NCBI GenBank assembly: GCA_028292665.1
Contig: JAQGLW010000113.1
Location: 42,786 to 106,785, forward strand
Origin: Herminiimonas sp.
GTDB taxonomy: Bacteria; Pseudomonadota; Gammaproteobacteria; Burkholderiales; Burkholderiaceae_D
DNA: 64,000 bases
Direction: 5' to 3'
In this document: positions 8,491-15,320 of the stretch, in pieces
Position numbering within the stretch: the stretch's first letter is position 1
Layout of the letters: each line of letters begins with the position of its first letter
Translations under genes and position numbers: made by a program
The notes under the pieces: generated by a model
What the model was told of the DNA's origin: nothing
Databases searched by the model: none
What the model saw: the letters and a program-made list of their open reading frames with translations, nothing else

Positions 8491-8946
8491 TCAGGTATAG
8501 CGTCGCGTAACGGATTCCGCAACACACACGGGCTTGTCGCCGCCTTCGCGTTCCATCGTGACTTGCCACACCATTTGCGCGCCGCCGGATATGTCCTCAA
8601 TCGACAACAGCGTCATTCGTCCGCGTATCCGGCTTCCGACCGGCACAGGAGCCGGGAAGCGCACTTTGTTCAAGCCGTAATTGACGCCCATCCTGACGTC
8701 CGGCATATGGATCGATTGCCCCATCAACATCGGCAACAGCGCCAGTGTCAAAAAGCCATGCGCGACCGTGCCGCCGTATGGAGATTCCCTGCGGCTGCGC
8801 TCCGCATCGAGATGAATCCATTGGCGATCGCCGGTCGCATCGGCAAACAGGTTGACGCGCTCCTGGCTGATTTCGATCCAGTCCGAAACGGCCACTTCCT
8901 GGCCGACCAATTCCTTCAGTGCTGCCAGCGATGCAATTTCGCGCAT
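8491..8946 (-). CDS. MaoC-family (R)-enoyl-CoA hydratase
   Basis: A single hot-dog domain protein of 151 residues starting MREIASLAALKELVGQEVAVSDW. The hydratase-2 motif is clear: FADATGDRQWIHLDAERSRRESPYGGTVAHGFLTLALLP, with the catalytic Asp and His in DRQWIH. A start 48 bases further upstream is possible, but a GGAG site precedes the chosen ATG. It is the last gene of the minus-strand acyl-CoA unit, 103 bp after the other MaoC gene. MaoC enzymes hydrate 2-enoyl-CoA; it probably acts on the product of the adjacent dehydrogenases. Confidence 0.9.
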   Translation of the reverse strand: MREIASLAALKELVGQEVAVSDWIEISQERVNLFADATGDRQWIHLDAERSRRESPYGGTVAHGFLTLALLPMLMGQSIHMPDVRMGVNYGLNKVRFPAPVPVGSRIRGRMTLLSIEDISGGAQMVWQVTMEREGGDKPVCVAESVTRRYT

Positions 8947-9049
8947 GAGGTCTCCGATGATCGTTGCAAGAGCGGACAGGCGGCATTTTTCCATTCATGC
9001 AAAAGACAAATGGACAAATGCACCGGACCGGATAAAACCGATTTTATAA

Positions 9050-9505
9050 TCAGCCGGGCCGGCGCAGAAACATGCCCATGCCTTTGATGGTGGCAACCAG
9101 TTCCCCATGCTGGTTTTTGGCTTGCCACACGGTGTGAACCACGCCGCGGTCCGGCTTGCTCTTGGAAGGGTGCGATTCCACTACCGTGGTCGAGACCGTC
9201 AACGTATCGCCGGCCCGTACAGGCTTGAGCCAGCGCACTTCATCGACGCCGGGCGATCCCAGGCCGGCCGCGTCGCACAGATAGCCATCCACCATCATGC
9301 GCATCATCAAACCGCAAGTGTGCCAGCCGCTTGCGATAATGCCGCCGTACATCGATTGCGCCGCCGCATCGCGGTCCACATGGAACGGCTGCGGATCAAA
9401 CTGCGTGGCAAACGCGATGATCTCATCTTCAGTAACGGTGCGGGAACCGACTTCAATCGTCTTCCCCACTTCAAAGTCTTCAAAATACCATTTCGGTTGC
9501 GCCAA
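9050..9505 (-). CDS. MaoC-family dehydratase
   Basis: The second hot-dog protein of the cluster, 151 residues, begins MAQPKWYFEDFEVGKTIEVGSRTVTEDEIIAFATQFDPQPFHVD. The hydratase dyad lies in DPQPFHVD, followed by YGGIIASGWHTCGLMMRMMVD, typical of the MaoC subgroup that accompanies acyl-CoA dehydrogenases. It sits 24 bp after the upstream dehydrogenase gene. It shares only the fold with its neighbour at 8491, so the two are not a recent duplication. The substrate cannot be determined. Confidence 0.9.
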   Translation of the reverse strand: MAQPKWYFEDFEVGKTIEVGSRTVTEDEIIAFATQFDPQPFHVDRDAAAQSMYGGIIASGWHTCGLMMRMMVDGYLCDAAGLGSPGVDEVRWLKPVRAGDTLTVSTTVVESHPSKSKPDRGVVHTVWQAKNQHGELVATIKGMGMFLRRPG

Positions 9506-9529
9506 GATTTTTCCTCCGTAACGATTGGA

Positions 9530-10672
9530 TTATCGTGCAGTTTTTTTGAAGCCGGGCTGTGCGATGAAGCGCGCCAGATGATGATCGGTATCGCCCAAGG
9601 TCAGCTCGATCATCGTCAGCCGCTTGAAGTGATGTGCCGCCGGCAGTTCGTTGGTCACTCCCATGCCGCCGTGTAATTGCACCGCCTGCTGGCCGACGTA
9701 CTTCATTGCCTGTCCGATACGCGCCTTGGCGGCGGACACCGTGCGGCGACGCTCATCCGCATCGGCCGAAGCCATTTTCACTGCGGCCAGCGTCGCCATC
9801 GAACGGGCCTGCTCCAGCTGCATGAACATATCGGCCATCCGGTGCTGCAACGCCTGGAACTTTCCGATCGGCACACCGAACTGCTGACGGGTTTTCATGT
9901 ATTCGAGGGTAGCGCCGTTAAGCGCTTCCATCGCACCGACCGCTTCGGCACATAACAGCGTCGCGCCGTAATCGGCAGCAGCATCAAGAATATCCCAGCC
10001 TGCGCCGGCCTCCCCGAGCAAGGCGGATGCAGGCACCGGCACGTTTGCAAATGCAATGTCAGCCGCGCGCTGGCCGTCGATGGTGCGGTAATCGCGGCGC
10101 GTCAAGCCGGCGGCATCCGCCGGCACCACGAACAATGAAATGCCGTCGGTATCGCGTTGTCCGCCGCCGTTGCGCGCCGACACGATGAGCCTGTCGGCTT
10201 GCGCGCCATGGATCACCACGGTTTTTGTGCCGCTGATGATGTAGCCGTCGCCGTTCGCCCTGGCGGTCGTTGCAATGTCGGACAGATCGTGACGCGATTG
10301 CTTTTCGCCCAGTGCGCAAGCCAGCTTCAATTCGCCGGCCGCGACCTGTTCCAGCAACGCATCCTGCTTGCCGGCGAGCTTTAAGAATTCGGCGCCCAGC
10401 ACGGTTGCGAAATACGGCTCGACGACAATGCCGCGCCCCAGCTCCTGCATCACGACCAGCATGTCGACCGCAGAACCGTTGAAGCCGCCCTGCGCTTCCG
10501 GCACCGGCAACGCGGTCATGCCGAGTTCCACCAGCGTGGCCCAGGCGTCATCCGACACGCCTTTTTCCGAGTAGACGATCTTCTTGCGATGTTCGAAGGT
10601 GTAATCCTTGTCGACCCAGCGCCGCAATGCATCCGAGAACTGCTGCTGTTCCTGCGTAAAGTTGAAATCCAT
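9530..10672 (-). CDS. Acyl-CoA dehydrogenase (second of the pair)
   Basis: A 380-residue dehydrogenase starting MDFNFTQEQQQFSDALRRWVDKDYTFEHRKK. It has the flavin fold (LACALGEKQSRHDLSDI, YIISGTKTVVIHGAQAD) and the C-terminal VQLHGGMGVTNELPAAHHFKRL. It lies 10 bp after the neighbouring dehydrogenase gene. Paired dehydrogenase genes of this type often make a heteromeric enzyme (as with the alpha2-beta2 steroid side-chain dehydrogenases), in which one subunit lacks the catalytic base. The TNELPAAHHF stretch lacks the Glu position seen in many homologues, so it could be a non-catalytic partner subunit (inference). Confidence 0.9.
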   Translation of the reverse strand: MDFNFTQEQQQFSDALRRWVDKDYTFEHRKKIVYSEKGVSDDAWATLVELGMTALPVPEAQGGFNGSAVDMLVVMQELGRGIVVEPYFATVLGAEFLKLAGKQDALLEQVAAGELKLACALGEKQSRHDLSDIATTARANGDGYIISGTKTVVIHGAQADRLIVSARNGGGQRDTDGISLFVVPADAAGLTRRDYRTIDGQRAADIAFANVPVPASALLGEAGAGWDILDAAADYGATLLCAEAVGAMEALNGATLEYMKTRQQFGVPIGKFQALQHRMADMFMQLEQARSMATLAAVKMASADADERRRTVSAAKARIGQAMKYVGQQAVQLHGGMGVTNELPAAHHFKRLTMIELTLGDTDHHLARFIAQPGFKKTAR

Positions 10673-10682
10673 GTTGTCGTCC

Positions 10683-11879
10683 TCACAGACCCAGAATCAT
10701 TTGGGTGATGATGTTCTTTTGAATCTCGTTGGAACCGCCGTAAATCGAGGTCTTGCGATAGTTGAAATAATACGAAGCAAGCGGCGCCGCATCGTCGTTC
10801 TGCGTCACGCTGTGATCATGTTCGCCTTCGAGATATGCGGTGTCGAACGGCATGCCGTAAGGACCAATCGCTTCGACCATCAATTCGGTGAGCGTCTGCT
10901 GGATTTCAGTGCCCTTGACCTTCAGCATCGATGCTTCCGGTCCGGGACCGCGCCTGGCGCTGTCCTGTGAAATCACGCGCAGGACAGTGACTTCCAGCGC
11001 CATCAATTCGATTTCGAGATTGGCGACCTTGGCGGAGAACATGGAATCTTCCAGCAAAGGCCTGCCGTTTTTTCTCTGATCGGTTGCAATGCGCTTCAAA
11101 AACTGCAATTCGCGCTTGGCGCGGCCGACAGCGGCGATATTGGTGCGCTCGTGCCCCAGCAGATATTTGGCGTAGGTCCAACCCTTGTTTTCTTCGCCGA
11201 TCAGGTTCTCGGCCGGCACTTTTACATTATCGAAAAAGACTTCGTTGACCTCATGCTCTTCGTCCAGCATGATGATCGGACGAACCGTAATGCCGGGCGT
11301 GTGCATGTCGATCAGCAGGAACGAAATACCCTCCTGTTTGCGTGCGCCGGTATCGGTACGCACCAGGCAAAATATCATGTCGGCATGCTGACCCAGCGTG
11401 GTCCAGGTCTTCTGGCCATTGACGATGTAGTGATCGCCCTGGCGCTCGGCGCGTGTCTTCAGCGACGCCAGATCGGATCCGGAACCCGGTTCCGAATATC
11501 CCTGGCACCACCAGTCGTCGCAGTTCAGGATACGCGGCAGGTAATAGCGTTTCTGGGCTTCGTTACCGAACGCCATGATGACCGGCGCCACCATGTTGAC
11601 GCCGAATGGCAGAATCGGCGGCGTGCCCGCGCTGGCACATTCTTCTTCCCATATATGGCGCTGCACCGGAGACCAGCCGGTACCGCCGTATTCCACCGGC
11701 CACCCGGTACCGACCCAGCCCTGCCGGGCAACGATTTTATGCCAGCGAACGTAGTCTTCTTTCGACAGGCGCTTGTGATGTAAAACCTTGTGTTGAAGAT
11801 CTTTGGGCAGATTCTCTTTGAGATAGGCGCGTACGGTGTCGCGGAAGGCCAAATCTTCCGCCGTGTAATTCAAATCCAT
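10683..11879 (-). CDS. Acyl-CoA dehydrogenase (first of the pair)
   Basis: A 398-residue dehydrogenase. The start at 11879 (MDLNYTAEDLAFRDTVRAYL) has a strong GAAGGAG site; an in-frame start 27 bases upstream is unlikely. Motifs: QGYSEPGSGSDLASLKTRAERQGDHYIVNGQKTWTTLGQHADMIFCLVRTD for flavin and substrate binding, and YFNYRKTSIYGGSNEIQKNIITQMILGL at the C-terminus. The YGGSNEIQ ending is typical of catalytically complete members. It heads the four-gene minus-strand unit and probably pairs with the dehydrogenase 10 bp downstream. Confidence 0.93.
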   Translation of the reverse strand: MDLNYTAEDLAFRDTVRAYLKENLPKDLQHKVLHHKRLSKEDYVRWHKIVARQGWVGTGWPVEYGGTGWSPVQRHIWEEECASAGTPPILPFGVNMVAPVIMAFGNEAQKRYYLPRILNCDDWWCQGYSEPGSGSDLASLKTRAERQGDHYIVNGQKTWTTLGQHADMIFCLVRTDTGARKQEGISFLLIDMHTPGITVRPIIMLDEEHEVNEVFFDNVKVPAENLIGEENKGWTYAKYLLGHERTNIAAVGRAKRELQFLKRIATDQRKNGRPLLEDSMFSAKVANLEIELMALEVTVLRVISQDSARRGPGPEASMLKVKGTEIQQTLTELMVEAIGPYGMPFDTAYLEGEHDHSVTQNDDAAPLASYYFNYRKTSIYGGSNEIQKNIITQMILGL

Positions 11880-11909
11880 GCTGTCTCCTTCTTTTATGCC
11901 AGCCAAAAA

Positions 11910-11934
11910 GCACGACCGTTCATAATTTATTATA
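11910..11934 (-). promoter_or_regulatory. Promoter -10 and candidate operator of the minus-strand acyl-CoA operon
   Basis: On the minus strand a consensus TATAAT lies at 11934..11929 (no good -35 is visible). Just downstream, 11910-11921 (GCACGACCGTTC on the plus strand) matches the palindrome at 5072-5083 at 9 of 12 positions. A repressor bound here would cover the start site. The shared motif suggests both acyl-CoA units answer to the same regulator. Confidence 0.45.
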
Positions 11935-12116
11935 CAGCGGATTTTAAAAGGAAGACGATGTTTACATTGCTTGAGGCAGATGCTTATTTCCGTCGCAAGG
12001 CCACTGCTGCCCGCAACCCGGCTTCAGCCCCTTCCCGAAACAGGGAACGAGGAGTTGGCACAACTCATCGATGCATGTCAGCCATGAACATGGCCGGCAC
12101 TATCTCGATGCCGGAA

Positions 12117-12452
12117 TCAGTCCGGCAAATATAAAGGATTCGGCGCGACATAAGTCATTACTTCCCGATCAAGTACGCCAGGCGGTGCGATCCGGTTTAA
12201 TTTGAATGATCTCGTGATCGGGCTATTGAAATCCCAGGCAAATGCTTTGTCGCCCACCACGAATTTAATGATTTCGCCGCCCTGGACGTTCACGTATTTG
12301 GTATCGGGCTTGATCGTCACAGTACGTTGAGCCGCTGATGCAGGCACCGGATTACCAAAAAAATCGACACCATGCATCACAGCACCTGAAGGCAGACTTG
12401 CGGTGGACAACATAAACGCAAGAGCAATCGAAAAACGTGATTTCAGTTTCAT
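12117..12452 (-). CDS. CzcE-family periplasmic metal-binding protein
   Basis: A secreted protein of 111 residues with a signal peptide (MKLKSRFSIALAFMLSTASLPSGA) and a mature domain with VDFFGNPVPASAAQRTVTIKPDTKYVNVQGGEIIKFVVGDKAFAWDF and IAPPGVLDREVMTYVAPNPLYL. This pattern is that of the CzcE domain; in Cupriavidus metallidurans CzcE binds copper in the periplasm. A GAGGA site precedes the start. No czc, cop or other efflux genes are nearby, so this is an orphan copy. Its role in metal resistance is inferred from the family only. Confidence 0.8.
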   Translation of the reverse strand: MKLKSRFSIALAFMLSTASLPSGAVMHGVDFFGNPVPASAAQRTVTIKPDTKYVNVQGGEIIKFVVGDKAFAWDFNSPITRSFKLNRIAPPGVLDREVMTYVAPNPLYLPD

Positions 12453-12514
12453 GACAGTCCTCGATTAAAAACGATGAATTTATATTGAAGTCATCTCCTG
12501 CGTGCCGGGGCTTA

Positions 12515-12844
12515 TCAATGCAGAAAACCAAGCTGGCTTTGTTCATCATCCCGTTTGACCGGTTTTGGTTTTCCCTCGGCATCGCTAAAACGCAATTTTG
12601 CGCGTCTATCTCCCATCAAATCCCGTAATTTTCGAATGGTCACGCCTGAAACATCATGCATTCGAATCAAGAGCTTCGCGCCGACCGGTGTTCGTCGATT
12701 CCTGATTTTACTTATGGCCGACGGCGATACTTCCAGCATGCGTGCCAGTGCTGCATCGCTCCTCAATCCCGTATGTCTGATCAAGGTATCGAGCAGGTAA
12801 TCGGGGTTGTAACCTTCTGGCTGTGTCGGTGCCCGTTGAGCCAT
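12515..12844 (-). CDS. Small helix-turn-helix protein, Cro/CI-like
   Basis: A 109-residue protein from the ATG at 12844. The central segment TGLRSDAALARMLEVSPSAISKIRNRRTPVGAKLLIRMHDVSGVTIRKLRDLMGDRR has the Cro/CI-type HTH pattern (A-ALARML--SPSAISKIR). The C-terminus is Lys/Asp-rich with no known domain. It may regulate itself or the adjacent CzcE-like gene on the same strand, 62 bp downstream, though their products are not known to work together. A start eight codons upstream (12868) is possible. Confidence 0.7.
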   Translation of the reverse strand: MAQRAPTQPEGYNPDYLLDTLIRHTGLRSDAALARMLEVSPSAISKIRNRRTPVGAKLLIRMHDVSGVTIRKLRDLMGDRRAKLRFSDAEGKPKPVKRDDEQSQLGFLH

Positions 12845-13116
12845 TGTTTTCTCAAAGGTAAGCCACAAACTGTGTCGCTCATATGGTAGTTGACACCTTA
12901 ATCACATTTAAATTCCCGATACCGGCCGGACTTCGTTCGGGGCAACGCGTCAAGTATTTCGCGGCCAGGCAGATTGCAGGGAGGAAGCATCAAGGGTACA
13001 CGTCTATTTTCTGCATCATGTTATAACCCGGATCGGAAACCAGAATATGCACAGCTGGAAACTGGAAGATATCAAAAGCATTGCAACGGACAGACAGCCG
13101 CGCCGGGCGTCAGGCA

Positions 13117-13149
13117 TAAAAAAGCCCGCGAACCTTGCGGTTGCGGGCT
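13117..13149 (-). terminator. Rho-independent terminator of the small RNA
   Basis: Read on the minus strand, AGCCCGC-AACC-GCAA-GGTT-C-GCGGGCT forms an 11-bp stem with a GCAA tetraloop and one bulged base, followed by six T residues. It is a textbook intrinsic terminator. Confidence 0.85.
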
Positions 13150-13178
13150 AAATCCATCCTTAGGAGGGTGGAGGAGAC
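13117..13178 (-). ncRNA. Probable ~60-nt small RNA with two anti-Shine-Dalgarno motifs
   Basis: The minus-strand unit is self-contained. It has a sigma-70 promoter just upstream (13185-13213), a start near 13178, two C-rich motifs (TCTCCTCC and CCCTCC, complementary to ribosome-binding sites) within the first 30 nt, then a terminator hairpin. The second motif sits in a short stem (CCCTCC-TAA-GGATGG). Very short RNAs with repeated CCUCC motifs are known in betaproteobacteria (Rfam has a family named Betaproteobacteria toxic small RNA). This looks like a member, but that match is from memory and untested. Confidence 0.65.
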
Positions 13179-13184
13179 GATTCC

Positions 13185-13213
13185 ACTATAGAACATGGAA
13201 TGGTGCAGCGCAA
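13185..13213 (-). promoter_or_regulatory. Sigma-70 promoter of the small RNA
   Basis: On the minus strand TTGCGC (13213..13208) and TATAGT (13190..13185) are separated by exactly 17 bp, placing transcription start near 13178. Confidence 0.65.
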
Positions 13214-13620
13214 TACGTAAAAATACGGTATGACTACGATGCAATGAAAAAATCTTCACAAAGCTTTATCGATGCGGACTCGTCTCTTTTCACATGTTCG
13301 GGAAGATAGATTGACAACCTGTAACGCAATACCCACCTTACATCTATTTGCTGCATGCAAATATTTTCAATGTGCGCTGACTAAATCGTGAAATGCGCGA
13401 ATATTGGTAAACAAAGCCAAAAATTGTCAGCTGAAACCAAACGTACAAGCGCTAAAAAGTGTCAGTCGGCGCGATAAAAGATGATGCAATTTCTATCCAT
13501 CACGCACCGATTCTGCGCGTCTCCTGCAACTACAAAGCATTTTGAGTATGCGTTCGCTGCTTGAATGTTCTGGTACGGGTCTTGCATTTCTTCACAGACA
13601 CTTACCAGAATGGTCGAAAT

Positions 13621-13773
13621 ATGGAATTCCTTATCGTAACTATTTGCGTCGCCTTAATCCTTGCAACTGTCAAAGTGCGACGGTCACTTAAATTGCAAGG
13701 CTTTTACAAGATTTCTCACCTCAATGCCCGTTCGACGGCAAGAAGGTGGACCGAGATCAACCGACATCTTTGA
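13621..13773 (+). CDS. Possible 50-residue membrane peptide
   Basis: From the ATG at 13621 the frame encodes MEFLIVTICVALILATVKVR, a hydrophobic helix followed by a basic tail (RRSLKLQGF...). This is the shape of a small single-span membrane protein. There is no good ribosome-binding site and no known family, so it may be a chance ORF. Confidence 0.2.
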   Translation: MEFLIVTICVALILATVKVRRSLKLQGFYKISHLNARSTARRWTEINRHL

Positions 13774-13994
13774 AATTGAATTCGCAGCCCAGCCTTCAAC
13801 GAAGATGTGCTGTTCATTGCAGCTAGCCAAGCCATCACGGGGACTTTTCGTATTTTTACCTCGTAGTGCATCTTGCATGCGTACCGGTTAATGAAAGACG
13901 CTCCGGCGGCGAAGCACAGCATTGTATTTGGATGCACCAAGGAACTCTAACTCTCCCACTTGTCCAATTATCAAAGGGGGACAGGAGGCATGAT

Positions 13995-14222
13995 ATGGAT
14001 GTGCTATTGAAAGCAACCGAGACTCTTTGGCAGCGGTTGCGCGAAATCGCTCTGGATGACGCAACCGTAATGAATGCGTTAATGACGGCAGAGCATGCGT
14101 GCTTAAGCAGAGAGCATACGGCCGTTGCATTAGCTCTTTCCCTGGCCATGGAAAAGCAGGAACTGCTTAAAAAGAACGGTAATACGAGAACAAGAGAGTT
14201 CTCTGAAACTGATATTGTTTAA
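13995..14222 (+). CDS. Small hypothetical protein, 75 residues
   Basis: I do not recognise this protein. The start at 13995 is supported by a strong GGAGG at 13984-13988 with a 6-base spacer, which argues that it is translated. The product (MDVLLKATETLWQRLREIAL...) is predicted mostly helical, with alternating Leu/Ala-rich and charged faces and a charged C-terminal tail (KKNGNTRTREFSETDIV). It has no signal peptide or membrane span. It converges on the 72-residue gene at 14290; no partner is evident. Confidence 0.55.
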   Translation: MDVLLKATETLWQRLREIALDDATVMNALMTAEHACLSREHTAVALALSLAMEKQELLKKNGNTRTREFSETDIV

Positions 14223-14289
14223 TCTGCAGTAATCGCTTCTCCCGCAGGCATACCTTTTTTCTTTCAAATGGCGGCAAGGTATGGCAAGT

Positions 14290-14508
14290 TCATTTGCTGC
14301 CTAAAGCGGTGGTTTGCTGCGATTCTATTTTCTCCATTGCCTTTTCCAGCACAACAATCCTTTCCAATAAAATTCTACGACTGATGGTTTCGACCGCAGG
14401 CATAAGAGGCTCGACTTCAGCCTCTTTGGCTTCGCTTTTCATTCGTTCAATCTTTATTTTCAGTGCCTTTACGCGACGTCGCTCCATCCATTGCTCTATC
14501 CAGTTCAT
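14290..14508 (-). CDS. Small coiled-coil protein, 72 residues
   Basis: An unrecognised small protein with a very strong ribosome-binding site (AGGGAGGAAG seven bases before the ATG). The sequence MNWIEQWMERRRVKALKIKIERMKSEAKEAEVE, then RRILLERIVVLEKAMEKIES, has heptad-like hydrophobic spacing and dense charge, so a helical hairpin or coiled coil is likely. It is cytoplasmic by appearance. It may be a small structural or adaptor protein, but no family assignment is possible from sequence alone. Confidence 0.55.
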   Translation of the reverse strand: MNWIEQWMERRRVKALKIKIERMKSEAKEAEVEPLMPAVETISRRILLERIVVLEKAMEKIESQQTTALGSK

Positions 14509-14840
14509 GACTTCCTCCCTGATGTCTGATATGCATTATGTTGTAATTCTACCCGTTTGGCGCATGGCATCACATTTCAACTAATCAGAGCCTGCCGCAC
14601 GTCTCTTTGGCTCCGACAACTTGAGGCCGCAGAGAGATATGGCTTACCCGCCGCCTATATCGAAAGTATCGCGCATCTTGATGCCCCAATAATGCCAGTC
14701 AATGGGCTCGCCAATGTTTTTCATATCACTCCTTCAAGCGATGCCTTCAATGAGTCGGGGCACCAGACAGGCAGGCGAAGGTTTACTGGAGAGAACGCGG
14801 GTTTTAAGAGGATATTATGAGATGGGATAAAACGGATGGA
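14509..14840. other. Gap between the 72-residue gene and tRNA-Leu
   Basis: No complete gene is supported here. It contains only a possible gene remnant (14605-14703). The stretch ends directly at the 3' end of tRNA-Leu, a common integration point for mobile DNA, but no integrase and no repeat of the tRNA 3' end were found. Confidence 0.5.
14605..14703 (+). pseudogene. Possible C-terminal remnant of a gamma-glutamylcyclotransferase
   Basis: The translated piece LRQLEAAERYGLPAAYIESI resembles the C-terminal helix of gamma-glutamylcyclotransferase-like proteins (pattern A--HGLP--YI). Nothing upstream encodes the rest of such a protein, so if the resemblance is real this is a fragment. Low confidence: the match covers only about 25 residues and was judged by eye. 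Confidence 0.2.
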
Positions 14841-14934
14841 TGGTGCCCGAGACCGGAATTGAACCGGTACGCCCCTTTTCAGGTAAGCGGCGGATTTTAA
14901 GTCCGCTGTGTCTACCAATTTCACCACTCGGGCA
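14841..14934 (-). tRNA. tRNA-Leu (anticodon UAA)
   Basis: On the minus strand the gene runs from TGCCCGA to TCGGGCA-CCA, with a CTTAAAA anticodon loop (UAA), a long variable arm as expected for Leu, and the T-loop GGTTCAATTCC. CCA is encoded. It is the last of three tRNAs and follows tRNA-Cys after a perfect hairpin. Confidence 0.95.
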
Positions 14935-14963
14935 TAGTGCGATTTTAAAGCAAGACGCCAATA

Positions 14964-14987
14964 AAAAAAGCGCCGCGGCGCTTTTTT
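14964..14987. terminator. Perfect 24-bp palindromic terminator between tRNA-Cys and tRNA-Leu
   Basis: AAAAAAGCGCCGCGGCGCTTTTTT is its own reverse complement. As RNA it gives a GC-rich stem flanked by A and U tracts, able to terminate on either strand. It stands directly upstream of tRNA-Leu on the transcribed strand. Confidence 0.75.
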
Positions 14988-14993
14988 AAAAAC

Positions 14994-15067
14994 TGGAGGC
15001 GGGGGTCGGGATCGAACCGGCGTAAACGGCTTTGCAGGCCGCTGCATAACCACTTTGCTACCCCGCC
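14994..15067 (-). tRNA. tRNA-Cys (anticodon GCA)
   Basis: On the minus strand GGCGGGG...CCCCGCC-TCCA with anticodon loop CTGCAAA (GCA) and T-loop GGTTCGATCCC; 74 nt including the encoded CCA. A weak -10-like TACAAT lies just upstream, so it may have its own promoter. Confidence 0.95.
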
Positions 15068-15152
15068 AAGGGTGCGTATTGTAACCGCGAAATCAAAATC
15101 GTGCTGCTTCCGAAAACTCTGACGGTCGAATACTCCGACACTAATTTTACCA

Positions 15153-15182
15153 ATAAAAAAAGGAAGCCTTGTGAGCTTCCCT
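15153..15182 (-). terminator. Rho-independent terminator between tRNA-Gly and tRNA-Cys
   Basis: On the minus strand GGAAGC-TCACAAG-GCTTCC followed by seven T residues forms a stem-loop and T-tract about 11 nt after the 3' end of tRNA-Gly. Confidence 0.75.
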
Positions 15183-15192
15183 TTCTGAATTT

Positions 15193-15268
15193 TGGAGCGG
15201 GAGAAGAGTCTCGAACTCTCGACCTCAACCTTGGCAAGGTTGCGCTCTACCAACTGAGCTACTCCCGC
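15193..15268 (-). tRNA. tRNA-Gly (anticodon GCC)
   Basis: On the minus strand GCGGGAG...CTCCCGC-TCCA with anticodon loop TTGCCAA (GCC), D-loop TAGCTCAGTTGGTAGAGC and T-loop GTTCGAGAC; 76 nt with CCA encoded. It is first in the tRNA set and has a near-consensus promoter. Confidence 0.95.
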
Positions 15269-15285
15269 ATCGACAGAGAAGCGCC

Positions 15286-15313
15286 ATTATAGATGATCCA
15301 TACTCTTTGTCAA
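15286..15313 (-). promoter_or_regulatory. Consensus promoter of tRNA-Gly
   Basis: On the minus strand TTGACA (15313..15308) and TATAAT (15291..15286) are both perfect consensus with a 16-bp spacer. The following discriminator is GC-rich (GGCGC), as in stable-RNA promoters under stringent control. It lies right after the pgsA stop codon. Confidence 0.85.
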
Positions 15314-15320
15314 GCGCACA

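Larger units (their letters stand above)
12869..13994. other. 1.1-kb gene-poor accessory stretch
   Basis: No convincing protein gene longer than about 50 codons is visible. The stretch holds a compact small-RNA unit (13117-13213), a weak 50-codon ORF at 13621, and an 8-bp inverted repeat (TTCTGGTA at 13568-13575, TACCAGAA at 13603-13610). Base composition is visibly more AT-rich than in the flanking core genes. Confidence 0.6.

Noticed and set aside
11790..12134. 114-codon ORF and a 59-codon version from 11958 in the gap before the CzcE-like gene
   Set aside because: A purine-rich stretch precedes the shorter start, but the product has no recognisable domain and the frame overlaps promoter and hairpin-like sequence.
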